Below are positions 56,596 to 64,000 of a stretch of DNA of 64,000 nt, piece by piece. The first letter of the stretch is position 1; every line of letters begins with the position of its first letter. Under the pieces are notes generated by a model. The model made no database searches. It was not told where the DNA came from and saw only the letters and a program-made list of their open reading frames with translations. The translations under genes and the position numbers were made by a program. This stretch comes from Paenibacillus dauci (lineage in GTDB: Bacteria; Bacillota; Bacilli; Paenibacillales; Paenibacillaceae). The stretch spans positions 549,826-613,825 of the forward strand of contig NZ_KQ040798.1 of NCBI RefSeq assembly GCF_000971985.1. The letters are read 5' to 3'.

Positions 56596-56925
56596 TTAGT
56601 CGTTGGAAGCACTTGCCTCTTCACGTTCGCGCTGCACATGCGGAGGAATGTCTGCCACGTCGCAGGCATCCCATGCTGCATCAATGATGCGGTCGAATTC
56701 GTCATCATTTTCCTCGATAACCGTCTCTAATGCTTCAATCTCTTCTTCTTTGCCGGATTCGTTCAGGAAATGCAGACTGTAATCCCAGTCAGTGCCCCGT
56801 TTGGAAAACAGAGTGAGTTCGTAAGGTTCGGCATGTCCTTCGACTTCCAGTTCGACTTTACCGACAAAGCCTTTTTCCGGTTCTTCTAGCTTTTCCAGCT
56901 TGGCGCTGCGGATTGTAATATTCAT
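56596..56925 (-). CDS. Acidic hypothetical protein, 109 residues
   Basis: From ATG 56925 (AAAGGAG upstream; a longer frame to 56958 lacks one). MNITIRSAKLEKLEEPEKGF, then GKVELEVEGHAEPYELTLFS, a beta-rich half, then a strongly acidic helix (EEEIEALETVIEENDDEFDR). No domain recognised. Single gene; 56926-57311 upstream contains no gene. Confidence 0.75.
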   Translation of the reverse strand: MNITIRSAKLEKLEEPEKGFVGKVELEVEGHAEPYELTLFSKRGTDWDYSLHFLNESGKEEEIEALETVIEENDDEFDRIIDAAWDACDVADIPPHVQREREEASASND

Positions 56926-57311
56926 GGATGAATCTCCTTTATAGATAGTTTGAGACAATCAGATCGTTAGAGCATTCTTCCTGCTAATTCGCAGTAATTC
57001 ATACAGATATACGAATAGATAATTGCTGTCTGCTTTAAAATAACACGAATGTAGAGTCCTTGCCAATCAATGTGAAGAAGTTATCTATCATTTACACCAG
57101 CAAGGAATAATTGATGAAATAATCGACATGATTTTCACCAGACAGTATTGGTTAAAAATTCAAATAGAGAGCAAGCATATAACCTCATCCTGGTACTGGA
57201 TTCCTCACTATCCGGCAAGCCATTTATTTGCTCACTTCAGCATAGCTTATACATCATTTATAACGTATCGCTCATCCCATTATTCTTATCTGCTGAAAGG
57301 GGAACTACTTC

Positions 57312-58061
57312 ATGTATCACGTTATTCTGGTTCGTCATGGAGAAAGTGAATATAATCGCAAAAACCTGTTTACTGGCTGGACGGATGTATCACTCAGTGA
57401 AAGGGGAATTCATGAGGCGCGTGAAGCGGGTCAGCTCATTCGCGAGGCAGGGTACACCTTTGATCTGGCTTTCTCATCTGTCTTGAAACGCTCCATCCAG
57501 ACTATGCATTACATTCTGGATGAGCTGGATCTACTCTGGATTCCCGAGCAAAAAGCCTGGAAGCTGAATGAACGACATTATGGTGCTCTGCAAGGGCTCA
57601 GCAAGTCCGATACAGCAGACCAATATGGTGAAGAACAGCTGCATTTATGGCGGCGGAGTCTAACGGTACGTCCCCCTCTCTTGAGTCCCGATGACCCGCG
57701 CAGTCCACGTATGGAAGAACGATACAAGAATATTAACGAGCATGATCTTCCGCTTGGTGAGAGTCTGCAGGATACCGTGCATAGGGTTGGGGAATTCTGG
57801 CATCATCGCATTGTACCCTTGATTCGCAAAAAGGAACGTATTCTTATTTCTGCGCACGGTAATACACTGCGGGCACTGATCAAATACATGGAAGATATCG
57901 ATGAGAAAACATTGACCGAACTCAATATTCCTACAGGTATTCCTTTGGTCTATGAACTGGACGAGAATGTGCAGCCTATCCGCCGCTTCTATCTGGGCGA
58001 ACCGGAACATATCGAACGTAAATCAGCCGAAGTAGCCAATTCCAGCAATGTAACCGAATAA
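57312..58061 (+). CDS. gpmA: 2,3-bisphosphoglycerate-dependent phosphoglycerate mutase
   Basis: 249 residues. RHG motif VRHGESEYNRKNLFTGWTDV (about 7-26), ERHYGALQGLSKSDTADQYG (about 86-105) and ISAHGNTLRALIKYMEDI (about 179-196) define GpmA. Converts 3- and 2-phosphoglycerate in glycolysis; in Bacillota a cofactor-independent GpmI usually also exists. ATG 57312 is behind GAAAGGGG. Confidence 0.95.
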   Translation: MYHVILVRHGESEYNRKNLFTGWTDVSLSERGIHEAREAGQLIREAGYTFDLAFSSVLKRSIQTMHYILDELDLLWIPEQKAWKLNERHYGALQGLSKSDTADQYGEEQLHLWRRSLTVRPPLLSPDDPRSPRMEERYKNINEHDLPLGESLQDTVHRVGEFWHHRIVPLIRKKERILISAHGNTLRALIKYMEDIDEKTLTELNIPTGIPLVYELDENVQPIRRFYLGEPEHIERKSAEVANSSNVTE

Positions 58062-58225
58062 GCCCATAGGAATGCAGCATGATAACATATACAATAATGA
58101 AGCAAGCATACGGCAACGTGTGTTTGTCGTATAGCTTGATCATTACTGTCAGTACTATTTTGATACCTACATAGGCAGATCCGATTGGAATTAACTACAT
58201 TTTTCACGTAAAAGGAGTTTTGATC

Positions 58226-58993
58226 ATGAACGAAGTGATGCTGCAATGGCTGAAAGCCTATCCTACTCAAACTGTTGAACCTGCAGATGTCATCTACCGG
58301 GAAGAGCCTGATGGAGCTCACCGGCTACTGGTGCTGCCCAATGACAATATCGAGGAACATATGGAAGAAGCAATCGATACAGCACAATCCACCACTGAAT
58401 ATGTAAGCCGGCAGTCCGCTGAAGCGGATACACTTTCTTTGACGCAAGCTTTGGCGCGCTGTATGGTATGGCTGCTGGAATCAAGTGAACTTCCGGTAAA
58501 CTACCAGCCGCTAACTTCATTATCCACGGCGGAATTATATGAGGCCTATCGCTATCTGGCTGAGCTGGAAGGTCCTCGCGATGATCTGGATGAACAGCTG
58601 ATCGCCACGGATAAAACACTTCCTGTGCCAGATGCCTCATGGACAGAAGAACGTGCGGAAGATTGTGCTCTCTGGCTAACGCTGCCGCAGGGACAGGAGT
58701 ATTATGCACCGCTGATCATTCCAATGGGCGGATTCAATGAGTGTCCCGAGCCGCTGCTGCAATCCGTTGTGTTCCGGGAATGGCAGCAGCAGTATCATGC
58801 CATTCCGATTGCAGTGAATGATAGCACATGGATTCTGCACGCTCTTCAGCGGCCACAGACGGATGAACAGGCACTGAACCTTGCCAGAGAACATACACTA
58901 TTCTGCCCATATGTACTGGAAGGATTTGATACGATTGGTGAATATGCCAGTTATCTGAAGCAGCAGAATATCTGGTATTTCTGGTGGGATTGA
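58226..58993 (+). CDS. DUF4253 domain protein
   Basis: 255 residues from ATG 58226 (AAAGGAG upstream). The N-terminal half is acidic and unassigned. The C-terminal DUF4253 includes PLIIPMGGFNECPEPLLQSV (about 164-183), DSTWILHALQRPQTDEQALN and the hallmark end QQNIWYFWWD. Function unknown; the family is widespread in actinobacteria and Paenibacillus and sometimes sits near toxin-immunity loci. Confidence 0.85.
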   Translation: MNEVMLQWLKAYPTQTVEPADVIYREEPDGAHRLLVLPNDNIEEHMEEAIDTAQSTTEYVSRQSAEADTLSLTQALARCMVWLLESSELPVNYQPLTSLSTAELYEAYRYLAELEGPRDDLDEQLIATDKTLPVPDASWTEERAEDCALWLTLPQGQEYYAPLIIPMGGFNECPEPLLQSVVFREWQQQYHAIPIAVNDSTWILHALQRPQTDEQALNLAREHTLFCPYVLEGFDTIGEYASYLKQQNIWYFWWD

Positions 58994-59027
58994 TTTCATA
59001 AATCCCCCTAGTAATCCGGTTTGAATA

Positions 59028-59036
59028 TGCTATACT
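59028..59036 (+). promoter_or_regulatory. Candidate extended -10 promoter for the queC transcript
   Basis: TG-C-TATACT is an extended -10 element; a good -35 is not obvious. Transcription would begin near 59043, about 107 nt before the preQ1 aptamer. Confidence 0.4.
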
Positions 59037-59149
59037 GATGAAGCGGTTTTCAAGCCGCATCCTGAACAGAAGAAAGTCCGTGGTTGTTCTGATAGGAACT
59101 ACTCTTTCTATTTTGGTAGAAATGGAAGTTCTGTGCAGTACAACGCGGG

Positions 59150-59182
59150 AGAGGTTCGCGAACTCCCTCTATAAAAAACTAA
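59150..59182 (+). ncRNA. preQ1-I riboswitch aptamer
   Basis: AGAGGTTCGCGAACTCCCTC followed by TATAAAAAACTAA: P1 stem AGAGG/CCTCT, the specificity cytosine in the CUCCC segment, and the A-rich tail AUAAAAAACUAA that forms the pseudoknot. It closely resembles the B. subtilis queC leader aptamer. It controls queuosine-precursor genes in response to preQ1. The coding start of queC is 400 nt further on, unusually far; the region 59183-59581 contains no recognised gene. Confidence 0.88.
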
Positions 59183-59581
59183 AACCGCCTCATTGCAGGT
59201 GCTTACGAAGCAGGTATAGGAACCGACTCCACATCCTATTCGCTAGAACAATCCGTTCTCGCAGAATAATCATGAGGTCTGTTGGAACTTATCTGACTTT
59301 CAAAAAGCCGCAATTGCAGGTTTGTTTTTGCTTGAGCATTTTGTATACATCCGATTCATTGATGAGTATTTCATTTACACAACATGATGCTGCAGAATGC
59401 TACTATAGATCAAGTTCATGGAACTCTCTTCTTCCCAAAGGACAACAGAAACCACGCTCGGATAGGTTGTATATCCTGCCTGCGGATGTTTGGCTAGTGC
59501 CGAATTTTCTTATGCAGCGATATCTTTCATAACCCGGCTGTATTTTCTGATATCCCCTGATGGAAATGGAGAGATTTTTTT

Positions 59582-60310
59582 ATGCTTAAAAATGAAAAAG
59601 CGGTTGTCGTATTCAGCGGCGGCCAGGATAGTACGACCTGCCTGTTCTGGGCAAAACAGACATTTGCCGAGGTAGAGGTAGTTACGTTTAACTACGGACA
59701 ACGTCATAGCGCCGAGATCGAAGTCGCCAAGCAAATCGCCGAAGAATTGGGAGTCCAGCAGACGATTCTGGATATGAGCTTGCTGAACCAGCTCGCTCCC
59801 AATGCACTGACCCGTTCAGATATCGAGATCACCCACGAAGAAGGAGAGCTCCCGAGCACATTCGTCGACGGACGCAATTTGCTGTTCCTGAGCTTCGCTG
59901 CGATCCTAGCCAAGCAAAAAGGCGCACGTCATCTGATTACCGGCGTATGCGAGACCGATTTTAGCGGCTACCCGGACTGCCGTGATATTTTCGTCAAATC
60001 CCTGAATGTGACGCTCAATCTGTCCATGAACTATGACTTTGTTATTCATACGCCGCTGATGTGGCTGGACAAATTCGAGACATGGAAAATGGCGGACGAA
60101 CTGGGCGCCTTCCAATATATTCGTGAGAATACGCTCACTTGCTACAACGGCATCATCGGTGATGGCTGCGGAGAATGCCCGGCGTGCAAGCTGCGCAAGG
60201 CAGGACTGGACAAATATGTACAGGAGCGTAATACTGCACCGGCAGCCCGCCGTATTATGATTGAACTGGATGAATCCGACACTTCTGCTGCACGGGGTGG
60301 ACAACAATGA
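59582..60310 (+). CDS. queC: 7-cyano-7-deazaguanine synthase QueC
   Basis: 242 residues. PP-loop ATPase motif [13 protein letters not shown] (about 8-20), [12 protein letters not shown], and the zinc cysteines near the end [20 protein letters not shown] (about 186-205). Converts CDG to preQ0. ATG 59582 is behind GGAGAG at 8 nt. First gene of queC-queD-queE with 4-bp overlaps. Confidence 0.97.
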   Translation: MLKNEKAVVVFSGGQDSTTCLFWAKQTFAEVEVVTFNYGQRHSAEIEVAKQIAEELGVQQTILDMSLLNQLAPNALTRSDIEITHEEGELPSTFVDGRNLLFLSFAAILAKQKGARHLITGVCETDFSGYPDCRDIFVKSLNVTLNLSMNYDFVIHTPLMWLDKFETWKMADELGAFQYIRENTLTCYNGIIGDGCGECPACKLRKAGLDKYVQERNTAPAARRIMIELDESDTSAARGGQQ

Positions 60311-60798
60311 CGAATCAACCCGGACCTTTTCGTATTGTCGAGAAACTGCAGCAATATGGCACCGACATTCAGCATGACCAGCTTCGCTACCATCGCAAAC
60401 GGGTGCTGGTGAACAAGGAATTTACGTTCGATGCAGCCCATCATCTGCATGCCTACGAAGGCAAGTGCATGAATCTGCATGGACATACGTATCGAGTAAT
60501 TTTTGGTATTAGCGGCATTCCATCCATGAATGGTATCGTTGTGGATTTTGGCGATATCAAGAACATCTGGAAAGAACGCATCGAGCCTTATTTGGATCAT
60601 CGTTACCTGAACGAGACGCTGCCGCCAATGAATACAACTGCCGAGAACATGGTTGTCTGGCTGTACGAGCAGATGGAGCAAGCGCTGCAAAGCGATCCGT
60701 ACTGCGATCAGGTACAAGGCGGACGCACCGAATTCGTGCAGTTGTATGAGACACCAACCAGCTATGCCGAAGCCAGACGGGAGTGGATGGAATCATGA
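60307..60798 (+). CDS. queD: 6-carboxy-5,6,7,8-tetrahydropterin synthase QueD
   Basis: 163 residues. [20 protein letters not shown] then GHTYRV (about 39-65) contains zinc histidines and the catalytic Cys; [11 protein letters not shown] and LDHRYLNE follow, then the [11 protein letters not shown] helix. An N-terminal stretch of about 35 residues is longer than in E. coli QueD. Overlaps queC and queE by 4 bp each. Confidence 0.96.
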   Translation: MTNQPGPFRIVEKLQQYGTDIQHDQLRYHRKRVLVNKEFTFDAAHHLHAYEGKCMNLHGHTYRVIFGISGIPSMNGIVVDFGDIKNIWKERIEPYLDHRYLNETLPPMNTTAENMVVWLYEQMEQALQSDPYCDQVQGGRTEFVQLYETPTSYAEARREWMES

Positions 60799-61724
60799 GC
60801 CGCATCCTTACCGACAAACCAAGCGATATGATCGTCGACCAAGTAAACAGTAACGAAGCGCCAACAAATAAAAATGATCATACAGGCCGCGAAAATGAGC
60901 AAGCCAGTCGTGGAAATGAATCTGTTGCTAAGGCAAGCCGTCCTACAGCCACTATCCCGGTACTGGAGATTTTCGGACCAACGGTTCAGGGCGAAGGCAT
61001 GGTCATTGGTCAAAAAACAATGTTCGTACGTACTGCAGGCTGCGATTACCGCTGCAGCTGGTGCGACTCTGCCTTCACCTGGGACGGCAGCGCCAAAGAC
61101 CAGATCCGCAAGCTGAGTGCTCAGGACGTATACGATGAACTCAAAGCCATCGGTGGTGACCGCTTCAACCATGTCACTATTTCGGGCGGCAATCCGGCAC
61201 TGCTGGTATCCATCGGTGAACTGGTTCAGCTGCTGCGCCACGATGGAATTCGTACAGCTGTCGAGACACAGGGTTCCCGCTGGCAGGATTGGCTGCTGGA
61301 TATCAACGATGTAACCATCTCGCCCAAACCGCCAAGCTCGGGGATGGAGACCAACTTCGAGATCCTGGACAGTATGATCCGCAAACTGCGCCAAAATAAG
61401 ATCAATCAGATGATGCAGGATATCATCTATGCCGACTCGGACGAACAGGCACCTGTCGATCAATCGATCAGCCTCAAAGTCGTTATTTTCGACGAAGCCG
61501 ATCTGAAATATGCGGAACAGGTACACAAGCGCTACCCGAATGTACCGTTCTACATGCAGACCGGTAATCCCGACGTTACCAGTGCCGACGACAATATTGC
61601 TTCTTCTCTGCTGCATCGCTACGAATGGCTGATCGACCAGGCTATGGACATGCCAGCCTTTAACGATGCCCGTATTCTACCCCAGCTGCATACTCTCGTA
61701 TGGGGTAACAAACGCGGCGTGTAG
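60795..61724 (+). CDS. queE: 7-carboxy-7-deazaguanine synthase QueE (radical SAM) with N-terminal extension
   Basis: 309 residues. Radical SAM cluster CDYRCSWC (about 83-90) following VLEIFGPTVQGEGMVIGQKT; TISGGNPAL (about 130) is the SAM-binding GGE-like part. ATG 60795 overlaps the queD stop. The first about 53 residues are a polar extension (NKNDHTGRENEQASRGNESV) not usual for QueE, and no other start with a ribosome site lies closer to the core. Makes CDG from CPH4. Confidence 0.94.
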   Translation: MSRILTDKPSDMIVDQVNSNEAPTNKNDHTGRENEQASRGNESVAKASRPTATIPVLEIFGPTVQGEGMVIGQKTMFVRTAGCDYRCSWCDSAFTWDGSAKDQIRKLSAQDVYDELKAIGGDRFNHVTISGGNPALLVSIGELVQLLRHDGIRTAVETQGSRWQDWLLDINDVTISPKPPSSGMETNFEILDSMIRKLRQNKINQMMQDIIYADSDEQAPVDQSISLKVVIFDEADLKYAEQVHKRYPNVPFYMQTGNPDVTSADDNIASSLLHRYEWLIDQAMDMPAFNDARILPQLHTLVWGNKRGV

Positions 61725-61915
61725 ACGAGACTGTACTTTAATTTCAGCAATACACGAGGATGCCAGCCTGGACAGCAATATTTCATATGAGGACGAGTGA
61801 TTTTACTGCCACTCTATTCCCCACATGCCAGCCGCAGGCTTGAATATCTTTTTTATGATTTCGGTTCTTATAGTAATGCACCTGATGAATTCCATACGCC
61901 AGCGGAGGGAATGAA

Positions 61916-62004
61916 TAGCTCGAAAGGTCGCCTTTAAGCCCGGATATATACCATTGTAATCCTTATTTCAAAATATCCGGGCTTACCAGCGACCGCAAGA
62001 GCTA
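61916..62004. repeat. Large nested inverted repeat between queE and queF
   Basis: Three nested arm pairs: TAGCTC 61916-61921 / GAGCTA 61999-62004; GGTCGC 61926-61931 / GCGACC 61989-61994; AAGCCCGGATAT 61936-61947 / ATATCCGGGCTT 61973-61984. The joints are symmetric 4x4 internal loops, GAAA/GCAA and CTTT/ACCA, and the apical loop is 25 nt. No T-run follows. It is a folded RNA, a regulatory hairpin of queF, or a small mobile repeat. The rest of 61725-62075 has no gene. Confidence 0.8.
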
Positions 62005-62075
62005 ATCATTTCCGAAGCGCCTTGCCCATTCAACTAGCTCTATTCTCAAATTCGTAATTAAAAGGAGATTCCCAT

Positions 62076-62573
62076 ATGTCAGGAAGACAACAAGATGAAA
62101 TGCAAGACCTCACCCTGCTCGGTAACCAGGGTACCAAATACACATTTGAGTACGATCCAAGTATCTTGGAGAGCTTTGATAACAAACACTCGTATCGTGA
62201 TTACTTTGTCAAATTCAACTGCCCGGAATTCACCAGTCTGTGCCCGATTACCGGCCAGCCGGATTTTGCGACCATCTATATCAGCTATATCCCAGATGTG
62301 AAAATGGTAGAGAGCAAATCGCTCAAGCTGTACCTGTTCAGCTTCCGTAATCACGGTGATTTCCATGAGGACTGCATGAATATTATCCTCAACGATCTCG
62401 TGAAACTGATGGACCCTCGTTATATCGAAGTCTGGGGCAAATTCACCCCGCGTGGCGGCATCTCGATCGATCCATACACCAACTACGGCAAACCGGGCAC
62501 CAAGTATGAGCAAATGGCCGAGCATCGCATGATGAACCATGATATGTATCCGGAGACTATTGATAACCGCTAA
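62076..62573 (+). CDS. queF: NADPH-dependent 7-cyano-7-deazaguanine reductase QueF
   Basis: 165 residues, the short (unimodular) QueF. The catalytic Cys is in [16 protein letters not shown] (about 48-63), and the NADPH motif is [20 protein letters not shown] (about 85-104). Reduces preQ0 to preQ1, the ligand of the riboswitch upstream of queC. ATG 62076 is behind AAAAGGAG. Separated from queE by 351 bp with the hairpin. Confidence 0.97.
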   Translation: MSGRQQDEMQDLTLLGNQGTKYTFEYDPSILESFDNKHSYRDYFVKFNCPEFTSLCPITGQPDFATIYISYIPDVKMVESKSLKLYLFSFRNHGDFHEDCMNIILNDLVKLMDPRYIEVWGKFTPRGGISIDPYTNYGKPGTKYEQMAEHRMMNHDMYPETIDNR

Positions 62574-62640
62574 TTTTTGCAGCGTATAAATCTCTTATGT
62601 ATAATCGCTATATTATGTATCTTATTAACTCCATCCTTAT

Positions 62641-62694
62641 CCAAAAGCGCATGTCCTTTTCTGCCTCACAGAGAAGAACGTGCGCTTTTGTTTT
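62641..62694. terminator. Rho-independent terminator after queF
   Basis: CAAAAGCGCA / TGCGCTTTTG arms with further CTTTTCT/AGAGAAG pairing, between convergent queF and the LysR gene. Confidence 0.88.
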
Positions 62695-62744
62695 GAGTAT
62701 CTTATTCCTGTATGGGTTCGTTATACGGTATGCTTATGTACCTG

Positions 62745-63653
62745 TCAGTACAGTGATCCAGTGTCAGCATCTTCAGGCTGTGAGAAATACTGCCGGGTCA
62801 TTTCCATAAAGGCTCTTGCCGCTACTCCCATATAACGATCGGTACGGTACACCAGCTCGATCTTTCGTACAGGAGCCGGATTTACGATAGGGACGGCAGT
62901 GAGAACATTATCCAGCAGGGTTGCCAGCATATCATGAAGATGGATACTGAATCCGATCCCTGCCTGTACCATACGCAGCTGGGAAGTCGCCGATCCATTG
63001 TCCATCACGGTTATCAGCTCCCACCCTTTTTCCTGAAAGCATCGTTCGATCAGTATCCTTCCTAGAAATCCCTGTGGATATAAGACAAGCGGTAGCTCTC
63101 TCACCTGCTCCAATTCAATGACTTTCTGCTGACCAAGAGGGTGAACGGCAGGCATGAACAGACTGTAGCTTTCCTCGCCCAGCAGGGTTTGAACGAGGCG
63201 ATGATCCGGACGTTCGGCCAGTCCGATACCAATATCCACTTTATCTTCAAAAATAAACTTGTGCACTTCAATAGTGGGTATAATCTCCAGCCGAACTCCA
63301 GGAAAACGACTGTGAAACTCAATCCATAATTCATTTAGGCGATAATCCAGATCCGATGGCAATACACCGATGCGCAGGGTTCCCCGCTGTTGTACCTGCA
63401 GCTCAGCAATAGAAGAACGTGCATTTTGCATAGTACGCAGAATTGTGGTGCTGTAATGATACAACAATCGGCCTGCTTCGGTCAGCGCTGTCTTTTTGCC
63501 AATGCGATCGAATAACGGTGTGCCAAGTTCGTCTTCGAGTACCCTGATCTGCTGACTCAGTGTAGGCTGTGAGATATTCAGTCGATCAGCAGCCCGGGTA
63601 AAATGAAGTTCTTCGCATACTGCTACAAAATAATGAAGCTGTCGCAGTTCCAT
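62745..63653 (-). CDS. LysR-family transcriptional regulator (CynR-like)
   Basis: 302 residues. The winged HTH is at the N-terminus: MELRQLHYFVAVCEELHFTR, then ISQPTLSQQIRVLEDELGTP. The substrate-binding domain covers about 90-300. It is divergent from a CynX-type transporter with a palindrome between, the usual LysR arrangement. CynR similarity is judged by eye; the ligand is unknown. Confidence 0.9.
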   Translation of the reverse strand: MELRQLHYFVAVCEELHFTRAADRLNISQPTLSQQIRVLEDELGTPLFDRIGKKTALTEAGRLLYHYSTTILRTMQNARSSIAELQVQQRGTLRIGVLPSDLDYRLNELWIEFHSRFPGVRLEIIPTIEVHKFIFEDKVDIGIGLAERPDHRLVQTLLGEESYSLFMPAVHPLGQQKVIELEQVRELPLVLYPQGFLGRILIERCFQEKGWELITVMDNGSATSQLRMVQAGIGFSIHLHDMLATLLDNVLTAVPIVNPAPVRKIELVYRTDRYMGVAARAFMEMTRQYFSQPEDADTGSLY

Positions 63654-63725
63654 TCTGCTCCTCCTCCACTTGTTATTTCACTTTTTGAGATTAATTTCTC
63701 AGGAATCACACTGTAATCATCGTTT

Positions 63726-63757
63726 CATACTATTATTATTATAGAAATAATAGTATG
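63726..63757. promoter_or_regulatory. Palindromic operator between lysR and the MFS gene
   Basis: Perfect 12-bp arms CATACTATTATT / AATAATAGTATG with an 8-nt spacer, 72 bp before lysR and 94 bp before the transporter gene. Candidate LysR binding site. Confidence 0.7.
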
Positions 63758-63851
63758 GTACAATCATTTTCTCTGTTTTATGCTGGATAGATGATGGCTC
63801 ATGAAAGAGGCTATCAATTCTTGCTTAAACCTGGGAAAAGGAGCTTTTATC

Positions 63852-64000
63852 ATGCGGTACAGTTTTTATATCATCCTATTAATTCTGGCAGCGCTCAATC
63901 TGCGTCCTGCCATCACTTCTATTTCTCCCCTAATGCAGAGTATTCGAGCCGATCTGGGACTGAATGGAACAATCGCCAGTCTGCTGGTCACTCTGCCGGT
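63852..64000 (+). CDS. MFS transporter, CynX/NimT family (cut by window end)
   Basis: The first 49 codons are visible. ATG 63852 is behind AAAAGGAG. MRYSFYIILLILAALNLRPA then ITSISPLMQSIRADLGL, which is the CynX-family start (AALNLRPAITSISPL). A transporter of cyanate-like or drug-like anions; substrate unknown. Confidence 0.85.
   Translation, partial: MRYSFYIILLILAALNLRPAITSISPLMQSIRADLGLNGTIASLLVTLP

Noticed and set aside
59038-59532. 164-codon open frame upstream of queC
   Set aside because: Runs across the preQ1 aptamer, lacks a ribosome site and has a basic, low-complexity composition. Region treated as riboswitch leader.

Overview
The window looks like a chromosome segment of a Gram-positive Bacillota, most likely Paenibacillus or a close relative. 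The main reasons are protein resemblance, strong AGGAGG-type ribosome binding sites with some GTG/TTG starts, the tsaE-tsaB-rimI-tsaD / ABC-F / moaC gene neighbourhood known from Bacillus, and a PBSX/skin-type phage tail module. Base composition is moderate, with clearly A/T-richer intergenic and phage-derived stretches. No rRNA, tRNA, IS element, integrase or CRISPR array was seen.

Layout. 1-7.6 kb: molybdenum cofactor genes (MogA-type, moaC), a 5-formyl-THF cyclo-ligase, an ABC-F ATPase, a noncoding region packed with DnaA boxes, then the t6A-modification genes tsaD-rimI-tsaB-tsaE. 7.7-19.4 kb: cardiolipin synthase, a two-gene ABC exporter, the glutamate synthase large subunit alone, a UPF0173 hydrolase, a SleB/CwlJ-type wall hydrolase and an RNA cyclic phosphodiesterase. 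19.6-29.9 kb: a 2-hydroxyacid dehydrogenase, a luciferase-like monooxygenase, a dNTPase, a peptide/nickel-type ABC importer lacking ATPases, and a secreted 5'-nucleotidase with a LysM anchor.

30.0-47.2 kb is the most interesting part: a compact, capsid-less contractile-tail gene cluster (tailocin-like). It has an XRE repressor plus ImmA/IrrE metallopeptidase on the right, read divergently from an ArpU-type regulator, a small membrane protein, and a complete tail operon: tail terminator, sheath, tube, chaperone with a -1 frameshift site, tape measure, LysM/hub/baseplate proteins and fibre. A lysis cassette of holin, GH25 endolysin and a second holin-like protein follows. I find no terminase, portal, capsid, head-tail connector, replication or integrase gene. 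Candidate operators lie inside the two divergent promoters. A small gene beside the fibre has decayed into a pseudogene, and the fibre gene is A/T-rich, as expected for recently exchanged specificity genes.

47.2-59 kb: mostly lineage-specific or poorly known genes (YdjM-type membrane protein, lipoprotein, EcsC family, a 54-residue stalk-domain protein, a coiled-coil membrane protein, AIM24 family, DUF4253), the acetoin genes alsS-alsD behind a CcpA cre site, and a BPG-dependent phosphoglycerate mutase. 59-62.6 kb: a preQ1-I riboswitch and the queuosine-precursor genes queC-queD-queE-queF, with a large nested hairpin between queE and queF. 62.7-64 kb: a LysR regulator divergent from a CynX-type MFS transporter (cut by the window end), with a 12-bp-arm palindrome between them.

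All functions are inferred by reading translated sequence and recognising motifs and gene order. No database search was run.
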